DNA of 58,415 nt from a virus. A program made the position numbers and the translations under genes. Shown piece by piece: positions 32,151-39,601 of this stretch. Under the pieces are notes generated by a model that was given only the letters and a program-made list of their open reading frames with translations, was not told the DNA's origin and did no database searches. The stretch covers positions 1 to 58,415 of IMG/VR virus record IMGVR_UViG_3300032236_000753; one strand, written 5' to 3'. Each line of letters starts with the position of its first letter. Position 1 is the first letter of the stretch.

Positions 32151-32384
32151 TTAGGCCTTTCCATATAAGCGCGCCAAGCGGCTTTCATGAATTGCGTCCC
32201 TTGCAGCATTACAAGCCTTACAATACGCTTTCCAGCGTTTCAGAACGAAATTAGCGGCTTCTAGACGTTCCCTTTCGGCTTCCGTGTTTAGGTAGCTTCC
32301 GAAAACTAGGGCTAGCGCCATATTTTGCACTTCATAGCGGGCGCGATTAATCCCTAGCGCGGCTATTGCTCTGTTCATGTCCAT
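32151..32384 (-). CDS. Small hypothetical protein
   Basis: 77 aa, basic and helical: MDMNRAIAALGINRARYEV, then ERLEAANFVLKRWKAYCKAC. Start after GGGGAAAAGCA. Possibly a nucleic-acid-binding helical protein by charge, but no family recognised. In the compositionally distinct 31.7-35.0 kb segment. Confidence 0.55.
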   Translation of the reverse strand: MDMNRAIAALGINRARYEVQNMALALVFGSYLNTEAERERLEAANFVLKRWKAYCKACNAARDAIHESRLARLYGKA

Positions 32385-32403
32385 TGCTTTTCCCCATAGG
32401 TTA

Positions 32404-32427
32404 GAGCGCGCTTTTTATAGCGCGCTC
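32404..32427. other. GC-rich intergenic hairpin
   Basis: GAGCGCGC (32404-32411) and GCGCGCTC (32420-32427) form an 8-bp stem with an AT-only loop, between the 254-aa gene and the 77-aa gene. There is no T run after the stem on the minus strand, so an attenuator or message-processing site is more likely than a full terminator. Confidence 0.5.
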
Positions 32428-32448
32428 GAGTTAACATAGGCTTAACGA

Positions 32449-33213
32449 CTAAGCCGCAAAGCGTTCACGATCAAAAAGCGTAGTACTAGCTTTGTCGCCG
32501 TGTTGCACCACAAAGCCGGAAGATATGTCACGCTTGGCTTTGTTCCCTTTCGGGGAAAGCCCTATCACCACGCCCTTGGGGCGCAAGTGCAAGAGGTCGT
32601 GATCATCCCCATTCACGACCCGGAAGCCATGCCACAAAGCCGGAAGCCCATGGGCAAAAACAACGGCTACATTGCCCCCGGCTTTTAGCACTTCTAAGCT
32701 TGCGCTCTCATTTATTTCTGAACGGCTAAAAGTTAAGCTATAGTTAGCCGGAAGCTTCCCTTGCACATAAGCCAAGGCGCGCTTTTTGCTTTTCGTATAA
32801 TCTACGAATTGCAGATCGGGGAAAGTCTCGGGGATGGAAAGCCCATTGTAGCGTAAACCTTCCCAAGCGAGATCCGTTGAACCATTTAAGCGAACGCAAA
32901 GCTTTAAACCTTCCCTGTTGGCTTTCGCATAAGCTAGCTCAATTGCGTGAATGATATCGGCCAAATAGGCCTTACGGTCTCGCATAAAGCGGCGAGCTTT
33001 GACAATGCGGCTTTGCACTACGCTAGGGTAGTAGATAGCCGCCCCGCTTGTCGTACCTAAGCAAAGCGCAATGCAAGCGGGGCTTGCGTCACCACAAAGG
33101 TTACCTACCCCGGCTAGCTTGTGGGGCGCCATATAGTGAATAGCGTTTAGATAGCCGAATCTTACGGCTTTAGCCGCCTTGGGGTTATCTAGGCTAAATA
33201 TCCTATTTTCCAT
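32449..33213 (-). CDS. GP88 / DUF7227-like phage protein
   Basis: 254 aa. It carries the family order: FGYLNAIHYMAPHKLAGVGN, LCGDASPACIALCLG (three conserved-type Cys), QSRIVKARRFMRDRKAYLAD, LCVRLNGSTDLAWE, PETFPDLQFVDYTKS and VVNGDDHD. GP88-type proteins are widespread in actinobacterial and proteobacterial phages. Their function is unknown. The Cys cluster followed by a barrel-like LCVRLNGS core suggests a metal- or cofactor-binding fold. Start context GAAAGGTAAAAGCTATGG. Confidence 0.7.
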   Translation of the reverse strand: MENRIFSLDNPKAAKAVRFGYLNAIHYMAPHKLAGVGNLCGDASPACIALCLGTTSGAAIYYPSVVQSRIVKARRFMRDRKAYLADIIHAIELAYAKANREGLKLCVRLNGSTDLAWEGLRYNGLSIPETFPDLQFVDYTKSKKRALAYVQGKLPANYSLTFSRSEINESASLEVLKAGGNVAVVFAHGLPALWHGFRVVNGDDHDLLHLRPKGVVIGLSPKGNKAKRDISSGFVVQHGDKASTTLFDRERFAA

Positions 33214-33427
33214 AGCTTTTACCTTTCATAGCTTTTCGCCTGCCAATGCAAACGGCAATGGGAACAGCTAGGCCATTCCCATAAACTCTTGCACTGTTAA
33301 TCCATACGGCTTCCGCTGAAAGCCGCAAAGCCCGCTTCCCTGAACGCTTGCGCCATTGCATAGGCGTGGGTTTCTTTACGCGCCATGGATTGTCCATGTG
33401 CGCTAATCCATATTTCTGCGCCCCCAT
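33203..33427 (-). CDS. 74-aa frame resembling a cytosine-5 methyltransferase C-terminus (doubtful gene or remnant)
   Basis: The ATG follows AAAGGGG-TATT, a good ribosome site. The C-terminal part ARVYGNGLAVPIAVCIGRR resembles the end of C5 DNA methyltransferases (YGNS-x-AVP-x-x-x-WIG-x-R). No catalytic PC or ENV motif is present, so it could not methylate alone. It overlaps the 138-aa gene by 131 bases in another frame and the next gene by 11. It may be a remnant, a small derived gene or chance. Confidence 0.3.
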   Translation of the reverse strand: MGAQKYGLAHMDNPWRVKKPTPMQWRKRSGKRALRLSAEAVWINSARVYGNGLAVPIAVCIGRRKAMKGKSYGK

Positions 33428-33713
33428 AATACCCCTTTCTTGCGTGGCCGTTTTTTATAAGCCATCTGCCAAATGAGCTATTTGCGGGCTTTACAGTAAC
33501 CCACGCAAAGCCGCACGCGCCTTCCGAAACGTGATATACTTTCCCCGTAGCCGGGTCGTGAACGCACATTTCGGGGGGGGTTATCATTTCGGCTTTAGCG
33601 AAACCTTCCCTATTGGCGCGGGCTAGCAATTGAGCGAAATTTTCGTAAAGCTTGGCGCGCTCTTGCTTTTCGGCGGCAATCTTTTCGCGCAAGCTGTTGT
33701 ATTGCTTTTCCAT
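33297..33713 (-). CDS. Hypothetical protein
   Basis: 138 aa, start context GAAAGGTAAATGCCATGG. N-terminal coiled coil (SLREKIAAEKQERAKLYENF), then a compact domain with YHVSEGACGFAWVTVKPANS and GRWLIKNGHARKGYYGGAEI, the second resembling small phage proteins annotated only as hypothetical. No catalytic motif visible. Confidence 0.6.
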   Translation of the reverse strand: MEKQYNSLREKIAAEKQERAKLYENFAQLLARANREGFAKAEMITPPEMCVHDPATGKVYHVSEGACGFAWVTVKPANSSFGRWLIKNGHARKGYYGGAEIWISAHGQSMARKETHAYAMAQAFREAGFAAFSGSRMD

Positions 33714-33728
33714 GGCATTTACCTTTCT

Positions 33729-33902
33729 TTAGATCGTGGGGGTTTCAACGGTTATTGCATAGCCCATGTTCTTGATTATGCGGATCGCATGATCGGTTAG
33801 TGTTTTGTTGCCCGTTAAAGCTGCTAGGGCTTTAGCAGTCTCGCAAACGGGGTAAACCGTAGGATTGCCGTAAACTTGCTTTATTCTAACTGTGATCATC
33901 AT
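33729..33902 (-). CDS. 57-aa hypothetical protein
   Basis: 57 codons plus stop, starting ATGATG after GAAAGGTTAAAGCC. Sequence ITVRIKQVYGNPTVYPVCET, AKALAALTGNKTLTDHAIRI, IKNMGYAI: an alpha/beta mini-domain found repeatedly as a small early phage protein. Function unknown. It lies between the 56-aa gene and the 138-aa gene. Confidence 0.65.
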   Translation of the reverse strand: MMITVRIKQVYGNPTVYPVCETAKALAALTGNKTLTDHAIRIIKNMGYAITVETPTI

Positions 33903-33925
33903 GGCTTTAACCTTTCGGGAGATAG

Positions 33926-33945
33926 AGCGGGGCTTTCGCCCCGCT
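33926..33945. other. GC-rich hairpin with GAAA tetraloop
   Basis: AGCGGGGC (33926-33933) and GCCCCGCT (33938-33945); on the minus-strand RNA the loop is GAAA, a very stable GNRA tetraloop. Located between the 56-aa and 57-aa genes. No T run, so probably an attenuator or RNA stabiliser. Confidence 0.6.
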
Positions 33946-33951
33946 GTTGAG

Positions 33952-34122
33952 TTAGAAGTTATGGGGAGTAACCCCGCGCGCTTTGCAAATTGCTAGGGCT
34001 TCACGTTTCCCTTTTACGGCGATCCGCTCGCCTTGTTGGAATTCTGCGCCATTGCAAGGGCGAGCGCAGATGGTCAATTCGAAGTTTCCCTTGCCGCGCG
34101 CCTTGTGAAAATATGCGATCAT
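33952..34122 (-). CDS. 56-aa hypothetical protein
   Basis: First gene of the leftward operon. MIAYFHKARGKGNFELTICA, then RIAVKGKREALAICKARGVT: a small basic alpha/beta protein. It starts about 29 bases after the predicted transcription start. No strong ribosome site is visible (GGGGCTAGTCAA). Function unknown. Confidence 0.6.
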   Translation of the reverse strand: MIAYFHKARGKGNFELTICARPCNGAEFQQGERIAVKGKREALAICKARGVTPHNF

Positions 34123-34157
34123 TTGACTAGCCCCGTGTTTGATTGCTTACAGTTACG

Positions 34158-34186
34158 CTTATAGGTCTCACGGGAGCGCATGTCAA
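34158..34186 (-). promoter_or_regulatory. Strong leftward promoter
   Basis: On the minus strand TTGACA (plus 34181-34186), 17 bases, TATAAG (plus 34158-34163): five of six -10 bases and all -35 bases match consensus. It would drive the leftward operon 34122 to 32066. Confidence 0.7.
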
Positions 34187-34227
34187 ATTGGCAGATTGTG
34201 GAAAGAAAAGCGTAGTGTTTTCAATGA

Positions 34228-34256
34228 TTTACTTTTTGGGCTTTTTGGGGTATTTT
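34228..34256 (+). promoter_or_regulatory. Weak rightward promoter candidate before terS
   Basis: TTTACT (34228-34233), 17 bases, TATTTT (34251-34256), about 100 bases before the terminase small-subunit start. The element AGGGGCGAAAT occurs twice further downstream, the second copy serving as the ribosome site. Weak -35, so possibly activator dependent as expected of a late promoter. Confidence 0.4.
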
Positions 34257-34358
34257 TATTGAGTCGCGCAGAAATTTCGCAAGCTTTTCAGCAGCTTATC
34301 GGTAAAGCGTGACTGTTTTCAGGGGCGAAATTAGCAAGGCGCGCTTTAGGGGCGAAAT

Positions 34359-35042
34359 ATGGCGAAAGCGGCAAAAAAAACGGAAGCGGCTAGCACTGGC
34401 AAGCCAAGGGAAGCCGTAAGCGTGAGAGAGCTAAAGCTAACCCCGCCGGGGATATTGCCGCCAACTAGGGAAGATTGGAACGCGAAATATAAAGCCGTAA
34501 GCACTGAGCGCGCAGGGAAGGCCCTAGAAGCCGTAAAGAAGCCCAATGGGCGCCCTAGCAGATACACGGAAGAAATAGCGGATCAATTAATAGAGCTAGT
34601 AGCTAGCGGGGTTACAGTTTCGCAAGCTTGCGCTGTTTTGGGGCTACCACGTAAGACATTGGAAACGTGGTTAGGGAATGGGAAGCCTGAGATTGAAGCT
34701 TTTAAGGTTAGGCTTGCGCGCGCCCGAAATGACGGGGGAGAAGCCCTAGCCGGGGAAGCGTTGCAAGTAGCCCGCGAAACCTATGCGAAAGAAGAAGTGA
34801 CTAGCGCGCAAGTGCAAGCTGCTACGCTTCTAACTAACGTACTCAAATGGCAGGCAGGGGTTTTGAACACAAGCTATAATCCTAACGCTATCAAACACTT
34901 AGAGATAACCGGGGCGAATGGCGCGCCATTAAACGCGCCTGTTGTAATAGATGCGCGATCGTTGCCCGACGATCAAAGAGAGGCAGTAAGACAAGCCTTG
35001 CTAGCCATGCGTGGCGATAGCGCGAAAACCATCGACGGTTAA
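34359..35042 (+). CDS. terS: Terminase small subunit (TerS)
   Basis: 227 aa, start after AGGGGCGAAAT. A Lys-rich tail precedes GRPSRYTEEIADQLIELVAS, a helix-turn-helix (VTVSQACAVLGLPRKTLETW, ~87-106), the LARARNDGGEALAGEALQVA helix, and a C-terminal oligomerisation region with LLTNVLKWQAGVLN. This is the layout of Sf6-like small terminases that recognise the packaging site. Codon usage (many CTA, ATA, GTA) matches the leftward genes to its left rather than terL, which lies 2.8 kb downstream. Confidence 0.8.
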   Translation: MAKAAKKTEAASTGKPREAVSVRELKLTPPGILPPTREDWNAKYKAVSTERAGKALEAVKKPNGRPSRYTEEIADQLIELVASGVTVSQACAVLGLPRKTLETWLGNGKPEIEAFKVRLARARNDGGEALAGEALQVARETYAKEEVTSAQVQAATLLTNVLKWQAGVLNTSYNPNAIKHLEITGANGAPLNAPVVIDARSLPDDQREAVRQALLAMRGDSAKTIDG

Positions 35043-35338
35043 AAACGTAATGATATCAATGGGTTAGCTCGGCGGCGATTCTGCGCTGGCGGAAAATGTT
35101 TAATGATATCAAGGGGTTAGCTGGGAAAAAGGGGGATACCTTAGTTTTTTGGGTCCCGGCAAACCGACCACCGACACCCCGCCTATTGAACAGGAGTCCC
35201 AGGCTTAAGCCTGAACCCCTCACCTCAATATACGCCCCACAAAACTAAACTATACGCGCTTGACTATTCTCAAAATAGGATCAATATAGGCGCAGTCTCA
35301 ATATAGGATCACTGGTATCTATAGGGGTATATAGGGGT
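35043..35338. other. Repeat-rich gap after terS, candidate packaging (pac) region
   Basis: About 296 bases without a gene. Two 22-base direct repeats differing at one position start at 35048 and 35101 (core TAATGATATCAA). A perfect 14-bp palindrome CAGGCTTAAGCCTG lies at 35200-35213. Degenerate TCAATATAGG units occur at 35270, 35281 and 35298, then a tandem TATAGGGGTA pair at 35320-35339. TTGACT at 35260 with AATATA at 35283 could be a promoter. Directly downstream of terS, this is where a terminase-recognition site is often found. Confidence 0.5.
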
Positions 35339-35641
35339 ATGGTTATAGAGGTACGGGATATATTGCCTAAGAAGGGTATGGGTAATGGGGCCCCCGGAAA
35401 GGTACCTGGGAAAGTTTCTGGCTCTATGGGTCCCTCAAATGGGTCCCCTGTGGGGGTAGGGGGTAATACCCAGGCTGCTACGGCTGGCCAGCCATTGGGT
35501 GGGTATATAGGGCGACCTAGGTTGGAGGAGGTGCCGTATACCTTTGAAGCAACTAAGCCTTGGGAAACTGGTAAGGTTAAGATGTCTAGGGCGACTTGGT
35601 ATCGGCGTCGGCGTGAGGCGTTGGCCAATAAGAAGCCTTAA
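35339..35641 (+). CDS. Hypothetical protein with C-terminal basic helix
   Basis: 100 aa; start uncertain because the ATG lies in the TATAGGGG repeats, and an alternative is ATG 35378. Gly/Pro-rich low-complexity first half, then GRPRLEEVPYTFEATKPWET and KMSRATWYRRRREAL, a helix-turn-helix-like basic tail that could bind DNA. Between the terminase subunits, so a packaging accessory is possible. Confidence 0.5.
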   Translation: MVIEVRDILPKKGMGNGAPGKVPGKVSGSMGPSNGSPVGVGGNTQAATAGQPLGGYIGRPRLEEVPYTFEATKPWETGKVKMSRATWYRRRREALANKKP

Positions 35642-35677
35642 GTGTTTGTAATTTAACATGAATAGGGGAAAATAACA

Positions 35678-36049
35678 ATGATAGAGTATGCAAAACGGCA
35701 ATGGTTACGTTTTAAGCAAGCTTGGAGAGCGTTTAAACGTGAGTGGTTGTTCAACCATGTTGATCGTTCAGATCATGTTAAGGTTGACCGATCTTTTCAA
35801 ATTATGGGTCTTGGGCGTCTTAGGGATCCTAATAGCTATCCAGACGGCAGCTTTGATATGTTGCCGTCGTATTATGGCCAAGCTTTAACCAGATTTGATG
35901 GTCATGTTTTTACGCTTAAGCATACGCACTATAATCCCAAAACCATGGAAGTGAGGTACTTGGAGACAGATCAGCCAGCAGACGGATTTATTGTACTGAC
36001 AGAAACTTGGTTACGCCAAGACCCTCAAACGCCGGATCCTTTCAGATGA
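35678..36049 (+). CDS. Hypothetical protein
   Basis: 123 aa. Basic Trp-rich N-terminal helix (AKRQWLRFKQAWRAFKREWL), then a beta-rich part with VFTLKHTHYNPKTMEVRYLE. ATG after AATAGGGGAAAATAACA. No family recognised. Overlaps the next ATG by four bases. Confidence 0.6.
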   Translation: MIEYAKRQWLRFKQAWRAFKREWLFNHVDRSDHVKVDRSFQIMGLGRLRDPNSYPDGSFDMLPSYYGQALTRFDGHVFTLKHTHYNPKTMEVRYLETDQPADGFIVLTETWLRQDPQTPDPFR

Positions 36050-36294
36050 ACACGTCAACAATCAGCAGCTTGATGGAAAAGGTCTTATCCTATCCTGCAT
36101 ACAACAAAGACTTGGCTTTGTTTTATATGGACAAGTACGAACCGGCTTGGTCGGCTGAGTATTGTAACCCAGCGTCGCATTGCGTCATGCTGGGCGAAGC
36201 ATCCGGTGATTTTGTTGGATCAGGCAAGACGCCGGAAGAAGCTTTGGAAAATTTGATCAAGGCGCTGGATAGCCATAACTGGGACGATCCGTGA
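36046..36294 (+). CDS. HicB-like / DUF small protein
   Basis: 82 aa from ATG 36046 overlapping the previous stop. The C-terminal half AEYCNPASHCVMLGEASGDF, GSGKTPEEALENLIKALDSH resembles the partial RNase-H fold of HicB-type and related phage proteins (a substrate-like strand pair followed by TPEEALENL helix). No DNA-binding domain and no HicA toxin beside it, so it is not a toxin-antitoxin pair on this evidence. Confidence 0.5.
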   Translation: MNTSTISSLMEKVLSYPAYNKDLALFYMDKYEPAWSAEYCNPASHCVMLGEASGDFVGSGKTPEEALENLIKALDSHNWDDP

Positions 36295-36322
36295 TTTTAT
36301 GCCATGTATGTCAAATTATATA

Positions 36323-36350
36323 TTGACATGCTTGGCTGTTTTGGTAGGGT
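36323..36350 (+). promoter_or_regulatory. Rightward promoter candidate
   Basis: TTGACA (36323-36328), 16 bases, TAGGGT (36345-36350), 25 bases before the gene at 36375. Perfect -35, weak -10. Would transcribe the cluster leading to the large terminase. Confidence 0.5.
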
Positions 36351-36374
36351 TCACCGTCAACAAGGGGAATAGCA

Positions 36375-36575
36375 ATGGAAAAGCCAAAATCAAAACGTGG
36401 GTTTGCCAGCATGTCGTTGGAAAAGCGCCGTGCAATAGCTTCTATGGGTGGCAAAGCTTGTCCAAGTGAAAAGCGCCAGTTTTTTGTTAATAGAGAACTT
36501 GCCCGGCTGGCTGGCCAAAAAGGTAAAAGATTGAAAAAAACAACTCAAACAACGGAGCATAACAATGTCGCCTAA
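36375..36575 (+). CDS. KGG-motif small protein
   Basis: 66 aa, start after AAGGGGAATAGCA. RGFASMSLEKRRAIASMGGK is the stress-protein KGG repeat (PF10685-like): GFASM...REIASxGGxA. A basic tail follows. Such proteins are common in phages and bacteria and may bind nucleic acid, but no role is established. Overlaps the next gene by 11 bases. Confidence 0.65.
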   Translation: MEKPKSKRGFASMSLEKRRAIASMGGKACPSEKRQFFVNRELARLAGQKGKRLKKTTQTTEHNNVA

Positions 36576-36957
36576 AGACAAGATGCTCATTGAAGTTGAA
36601 GTTTCGTTCAACGAATTTGTATCCGTGATCACAAAAGAATTTGGAACAAAGTTTCCACAGGCTTTGCGTGATCAATTTATGAATGCGTCAGCTATCGATG
36701 ACGGCGATCTAAATAACTTGAAAACAACAATTAGACGCACGGGCAAATGGCTGTGGAACTATCAGTATGGCGCTACAGGGATTGTGTCCGAACAAATTGT
36801 CGAGTCACGGAAGGCAATAGAGCAGCTAGTGTCTATCCTGCACATTGGCCAAGCTTATCCTGAAAAAGCAGCGGCGCGGGCTATAAAACTGCGCCCCAAA
36901 CTTGTGCTTGATAAAAAACCAAAAATTATTTTGGAGGAACAAGATGCAGACGCTTGA
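36565..36957 (+). CDS. Hypothetical helical protein
   Basis: 130 aa. Helical, beginning SPKDKMLIEVEVSFNEFVSV, with a Lys-rich C-terminus (KLRPKLVLDKKPKIIL). The last codons contain GGAGGAACAAGATG, the ribosome site and start of the DnaA-like gene. Function unknown. Confidence 0.6.
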   Translation: MSPKDKMLIEVEVSFNEFVSVITKEFGTKFPQALRDQFMNASAIDDGDLNNLKTTIRRTGKWLWNYQYGATGIVSEQIVESRKAIEQLVSILHIGQAYPEKAAARAIKLRPKLVLDKKPKIILEEQDADA

Positions 36958-37366
36958 GGAAATGCATCAACATTACAAGGCTGTGCGGAATCGGCTAAGA
37001 TACGCGCCACCCCAAAAACCTGTGGTAATCGCTTTTGTACCTCAGCCTGAACCTGAACCTGAGCCTGAGCCTGAGCCTGAGCCGCAACCAGAAGAAATTA
37101 AATATGCAATCCAGATTGCGCTGCCATTAAGCCCAGCGCAATACATTTTGCAGGAAGTGGCTCTAAAGCATGGCATTACCACCCAAGACATCAAATGCCA
37201 CAGCCATAAAAAATTGTTCGTAAAAGCCAGACAAGAAGCAGCGTATTTAATGCAAAAAAATTTAAAGTTATCGTTGCCAATGATAGGTCGCGTCATGGGC
37301 AAACGAGACCATACAACAATTTTGCATGCGATTCGGCAGTACAAAAAACTGAACCAGATAGAATAG
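36944..37366 (+). CDS. DnaA domain IV-like DNA-binding protein
   Basis: 140 aa, ATG 36944 after GAGGAACAAG. Residues ~28-47 are a PEPEPE linker, coded by near-perfect 6-base repeats. The C-terminal ~75 residues match the DnaA box-binding domain: LQEVALKHGITTQDIK, KKLFVKARQEAAYLMQK, LSLPMIGRVMGKRDHTTILH, AIRQYKKL. The RDHTT motif contacts the DnaA box in bacterial DnaA. There is no AAA+ domain, so it can bind DNA but not open it alone. It may compete with or recruit host DnaA, or mark the phage origin. Confidence 0.75.
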   Translation: MQTLEEMHQHYKAVRNRLRYAPPQKPVVIAFVPQPEPEPEPEPEPEPQPEEIKYAIQIALPLSPAQYILQEVALKHGITTQDIKCHSHKKLFVKARQEAAYLMQKNLKLSLPMIGRVMGKRDHTTILHAIRQYKKLNQIE

Positions 37367-37375
37367 GAAAAAATA

Positions 37376-37864
37376 ATGGAAGACGTAATAAGGATTCATT
37401 TGTCTCCCGCTGAAATGTTTGTCGCGGCGGAAGTTGGAAAGCTGCGGCAAATTCAGGCTATACAAGAAAACCGTAAAAATAGAATTAAAAACCATAGAGG
37501 AGCCCCTTGGGAAGCCCATACTGAAGGCTCTATGGGGGAATTGGCCGTATCCAAACATTTTAAACTGCACTGGTCCGGTTTATGCAACCAAGGCGCGGCA
37601 GATGTAGGCGGCATATATGATGTTCGAACCACGTCGTACATGAATGGCAGTCTATGGGTTCATGAAGATGATAAAGATGAAAGGTTTATGTGGCTGTTAA
37701 CGGGCTACGACGGTTCATACATTTTGCGTGGCGGAATGTATGTACACGAAGCCAAGCAAAAACATTGGTGGGGCACAAAAGACGCAACTGGTCCCAAAGA
37801 AAACAAAAGTTTTGCATTTTGGATCCCGCAAGAGCATCTTTATTTCCCGGAAGGCACGAGGTAA
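37376..37864 (+). CDS. Putative PD-(D/E)XK-like protein upstream of terL
   Basis: 162 aa. GSMGELAVSKHF provides a conserved-type Glu, AADVGGIYDVRTTSYMNG a core Asp and strand, and FMWLLTGYDGSYILRGGMYV a beta segment: the order seen in restriction-endonuclease-fold proteins of phages. The usual Lys of D/E-x-K is replaced by Arg in DVRT, so activity is uncertain. The stop overlaps the terL start by one base. Confidence 0.45.
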   Translation: MEDVIRIHLSPAEMFVAAEVGKLRQIQAIQENRKNRIKNHRGAPWEAHTEGSMGELAVSKHFKLHWSGLCNQGAADVGGIYDVRTTSYMNGSLWVHEDDKDERFMWLLTGYDGSYILRGGMYVHEAKQKHWWGTKDATGPKENKSFAFWIPQEHLYFPEGTR

Positions 37865-39594
37865 TGAGCATGAATGGCCCTTTGGGACAAATTGACGCTT
37901 CAAAGTTTGACTTGGAAAAAAGTTTGCAATCCTATGAGCGCATGGATTGCGAAAACAGTTTGTATGAATTTTTTCAAAAAGCTTGGAAGTATATAGATTC
38001 AGCGCCTTACACCGATGGCTGGCCAATTGAAGCCGTCGCTGAACACTTACAAGCTGTAGTAGACGGCGATATTAAACGCCTTATCATTAATATCCCGCCT
38101 CGCTGCGCCAAATCCACACTGACATCCGTGGCTTTCCCTGCTTGGGTATGGACACAGCCGTGGAATACGCCAACTTCTGGCCCCGGAGTGCAGTTGCTCC
38201 ATGCATCATATGCGTTCTCCCTAGCTCTTCGAGATAGCGTAAAGTGCCGCAGACTTATCGAATCGCCTTGGTATCAAGCTCTATGGGGCGATAGGTTTAA
38301 GCTGCAAGGCGATCAAAACACCAAGGGGCGCTTTGCCAACGATCAAAATGGCGAACGACTGATAACTGCCGTCGAAGCGCGTGTAACGGGTGAAGGCGGC
38401 AACATTATCGTAATTGACGATCCCAACGCAGCCAACGAAGCGTTCTCAGAAGCAGCAATTCACACCACAGTGGAGTGGTGGGACACTACAATGTCTACCC
38501 GCTTGAATGATCCCAAGACGGGCGCGTTCATTGTCATCCAGCAGCGGCTAGGTGAAGAAGATCTTACCGGGCATATCCTTTCCAAGGAATACTCAAGCTG
38601 GACGCATTTGTGTCTGCCCATGCGATATGAATGGCAAAGGCATAGCTACACTAAAATCGGCTGGCACGACCCCCGTGGCTGCGCGGCGAATGACACCCCT
38701 TTGGTGGCGATTACAGACAATGGCGAACGATTGCCCGTAAGCCCGGAGGCTCGGGAGGAATTGGAAATCCGCGAAGGTATGCTTATGTGGCCCGAGCGGT
38801 TTGCGGAAGAAGAAGTTAAGCTTTTGGAAAGGCAACTTGGCCCATGGTCGGCTGCTGGCCAGCTTCAACAGCGCCCAGAACCCAAAGGCGGCGGTATTAT
38901 CAAGCGAGATTGGTGGCAAACATGGGAAAATCCGGCGTATCCCCCAATGGATTTGATTATAGCCTCCTTGGATACGGCATATACAACCAAAACTGAGAAC
39001 GATTTCAGTGCTTTAACAATTTGGGGCGTGTTTACATCCGACGTTGTAGCCCAAGCTAACCGGATGGCTGGCCGATATGATGGCATTTCCCAGTCGTATC
39101 AGCGAACTTTTGCAGAATCCCACCCCCGTGTAATGCTTATGTATGCTTTCCAAGAGCGTCTGGAGATCCACGAGTTGGTCACAAAAGTCGCCAAATGGTG
39201 CAAAGATCTAAAAGTAGACACGCTTTTGATTGAAAACAAAGCCGCTGGTCACTCTGTGGCCCAGGAAATCCGCAGATTGTACGGATTTGAGCAATTTGGA
39301 GTGCAGTTATGCGACCCCAAAGCGCAAGATAAATTAGCTAGACTGTATTCTGTGCAGCATCTGTTCGCCGAAGGGATGATTTATGCACCGATAAAAGCAT
39401 GGTCAGAAATGGTAATTTCCCAAGTTGGCACGTTCCCCAAGGGAAAACATGACGATTTGGTGGACACGGTTAGCATGGCTTTAAGGCATATGCGGGATAT
39501 TGGTGTGCTTGTGCGTTCTACGGAATGGGCGCAGACCATGGAAGAAAACATGACATTTAAGGGGAACACCGATGCTCCTCTGTATCCCGTGTGA
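37864..39594 (+). CDS. terL: Terminase large subunit (TerL)
   Basis: 576 aa; ATG 37864 overlaps the previous TAA (TAATG). ATPase: Walker A variant PPRCAKST (78-85), Walker B NIIVIDDPNAANEA near 180. Nuclease (RNase H fold): SLDTAYTTKTENDFSAL near 366-382, LLIENKAAG near 455 and KHDDLVDTVSMAL near 528, giving the acidic metal ligands. It pumps DNA into the prohead and cuts it. The headful-type architecture is compatible with a circularly permuted genome. Confidence 0.92.
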   Translation: MSMNGPLGQIDASKFDLEKSLQSYERMDCENSLYEFFQKAWKYIDSAPYTDGWPIEAVAEHLQAVVDGDIKRLIINIPPRCAKSTLTSVAFPAWVWTQPWNTPTSGPGVQLLHASYAFSLALRDSVKCRRLIESPWYQALWGDRFKLQGDQNTKGRFANDQNGERLITAVEARVTGEGGNIIVIDDPNAANEAFSEAAIHTTVEWWDTTMSTRLNDPKTGAFIVIQQRLGEEDLTGHILSKEYSSWTHLCLPMRYEWQRHSYTKIGWHDPRGCAANDTPLVAITDNGERLPVSPEAREELEIREGMLMWPERFAEEEVKLLERQLGPWSAAGQLQQRPEPKGGGIIKRDWWQTWENPAYPPMDLIIASLDTAYTTKTENDFSALTIWGVFTSDVVAQANRMAGRYDGISQSYQRTFAESHPRVMLMYAFQERLEIHELVTKVAKWCKDLKVDTLLIENKAAGHSVAQEIRRLYGFEQFGVQLCDPKAQDKLARLYSVQHLFAEGMIYAPIKAWSEMVISQVGTFPKGKHDDLVDTVSMALRHMRDIGVLVRSTEWAQTMEENMTFKGNTDAPLYPV

Positions 39595-39601
39595 GGATGA
39601 C

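Noticed and set aside
35281-35628. 115-codon minus-strand frame opposite the gene at 35339
   Set aside because: Pro-rich shadow with no ribosome site. The plus frame has a plausible basic helix and fits gene direction.
36046-36294. HicB-like protein considered as half of a toxin-antitoxin pair
   Set aside because: No HicA-like toxin next to it and no DNA-binding domain in the protein.
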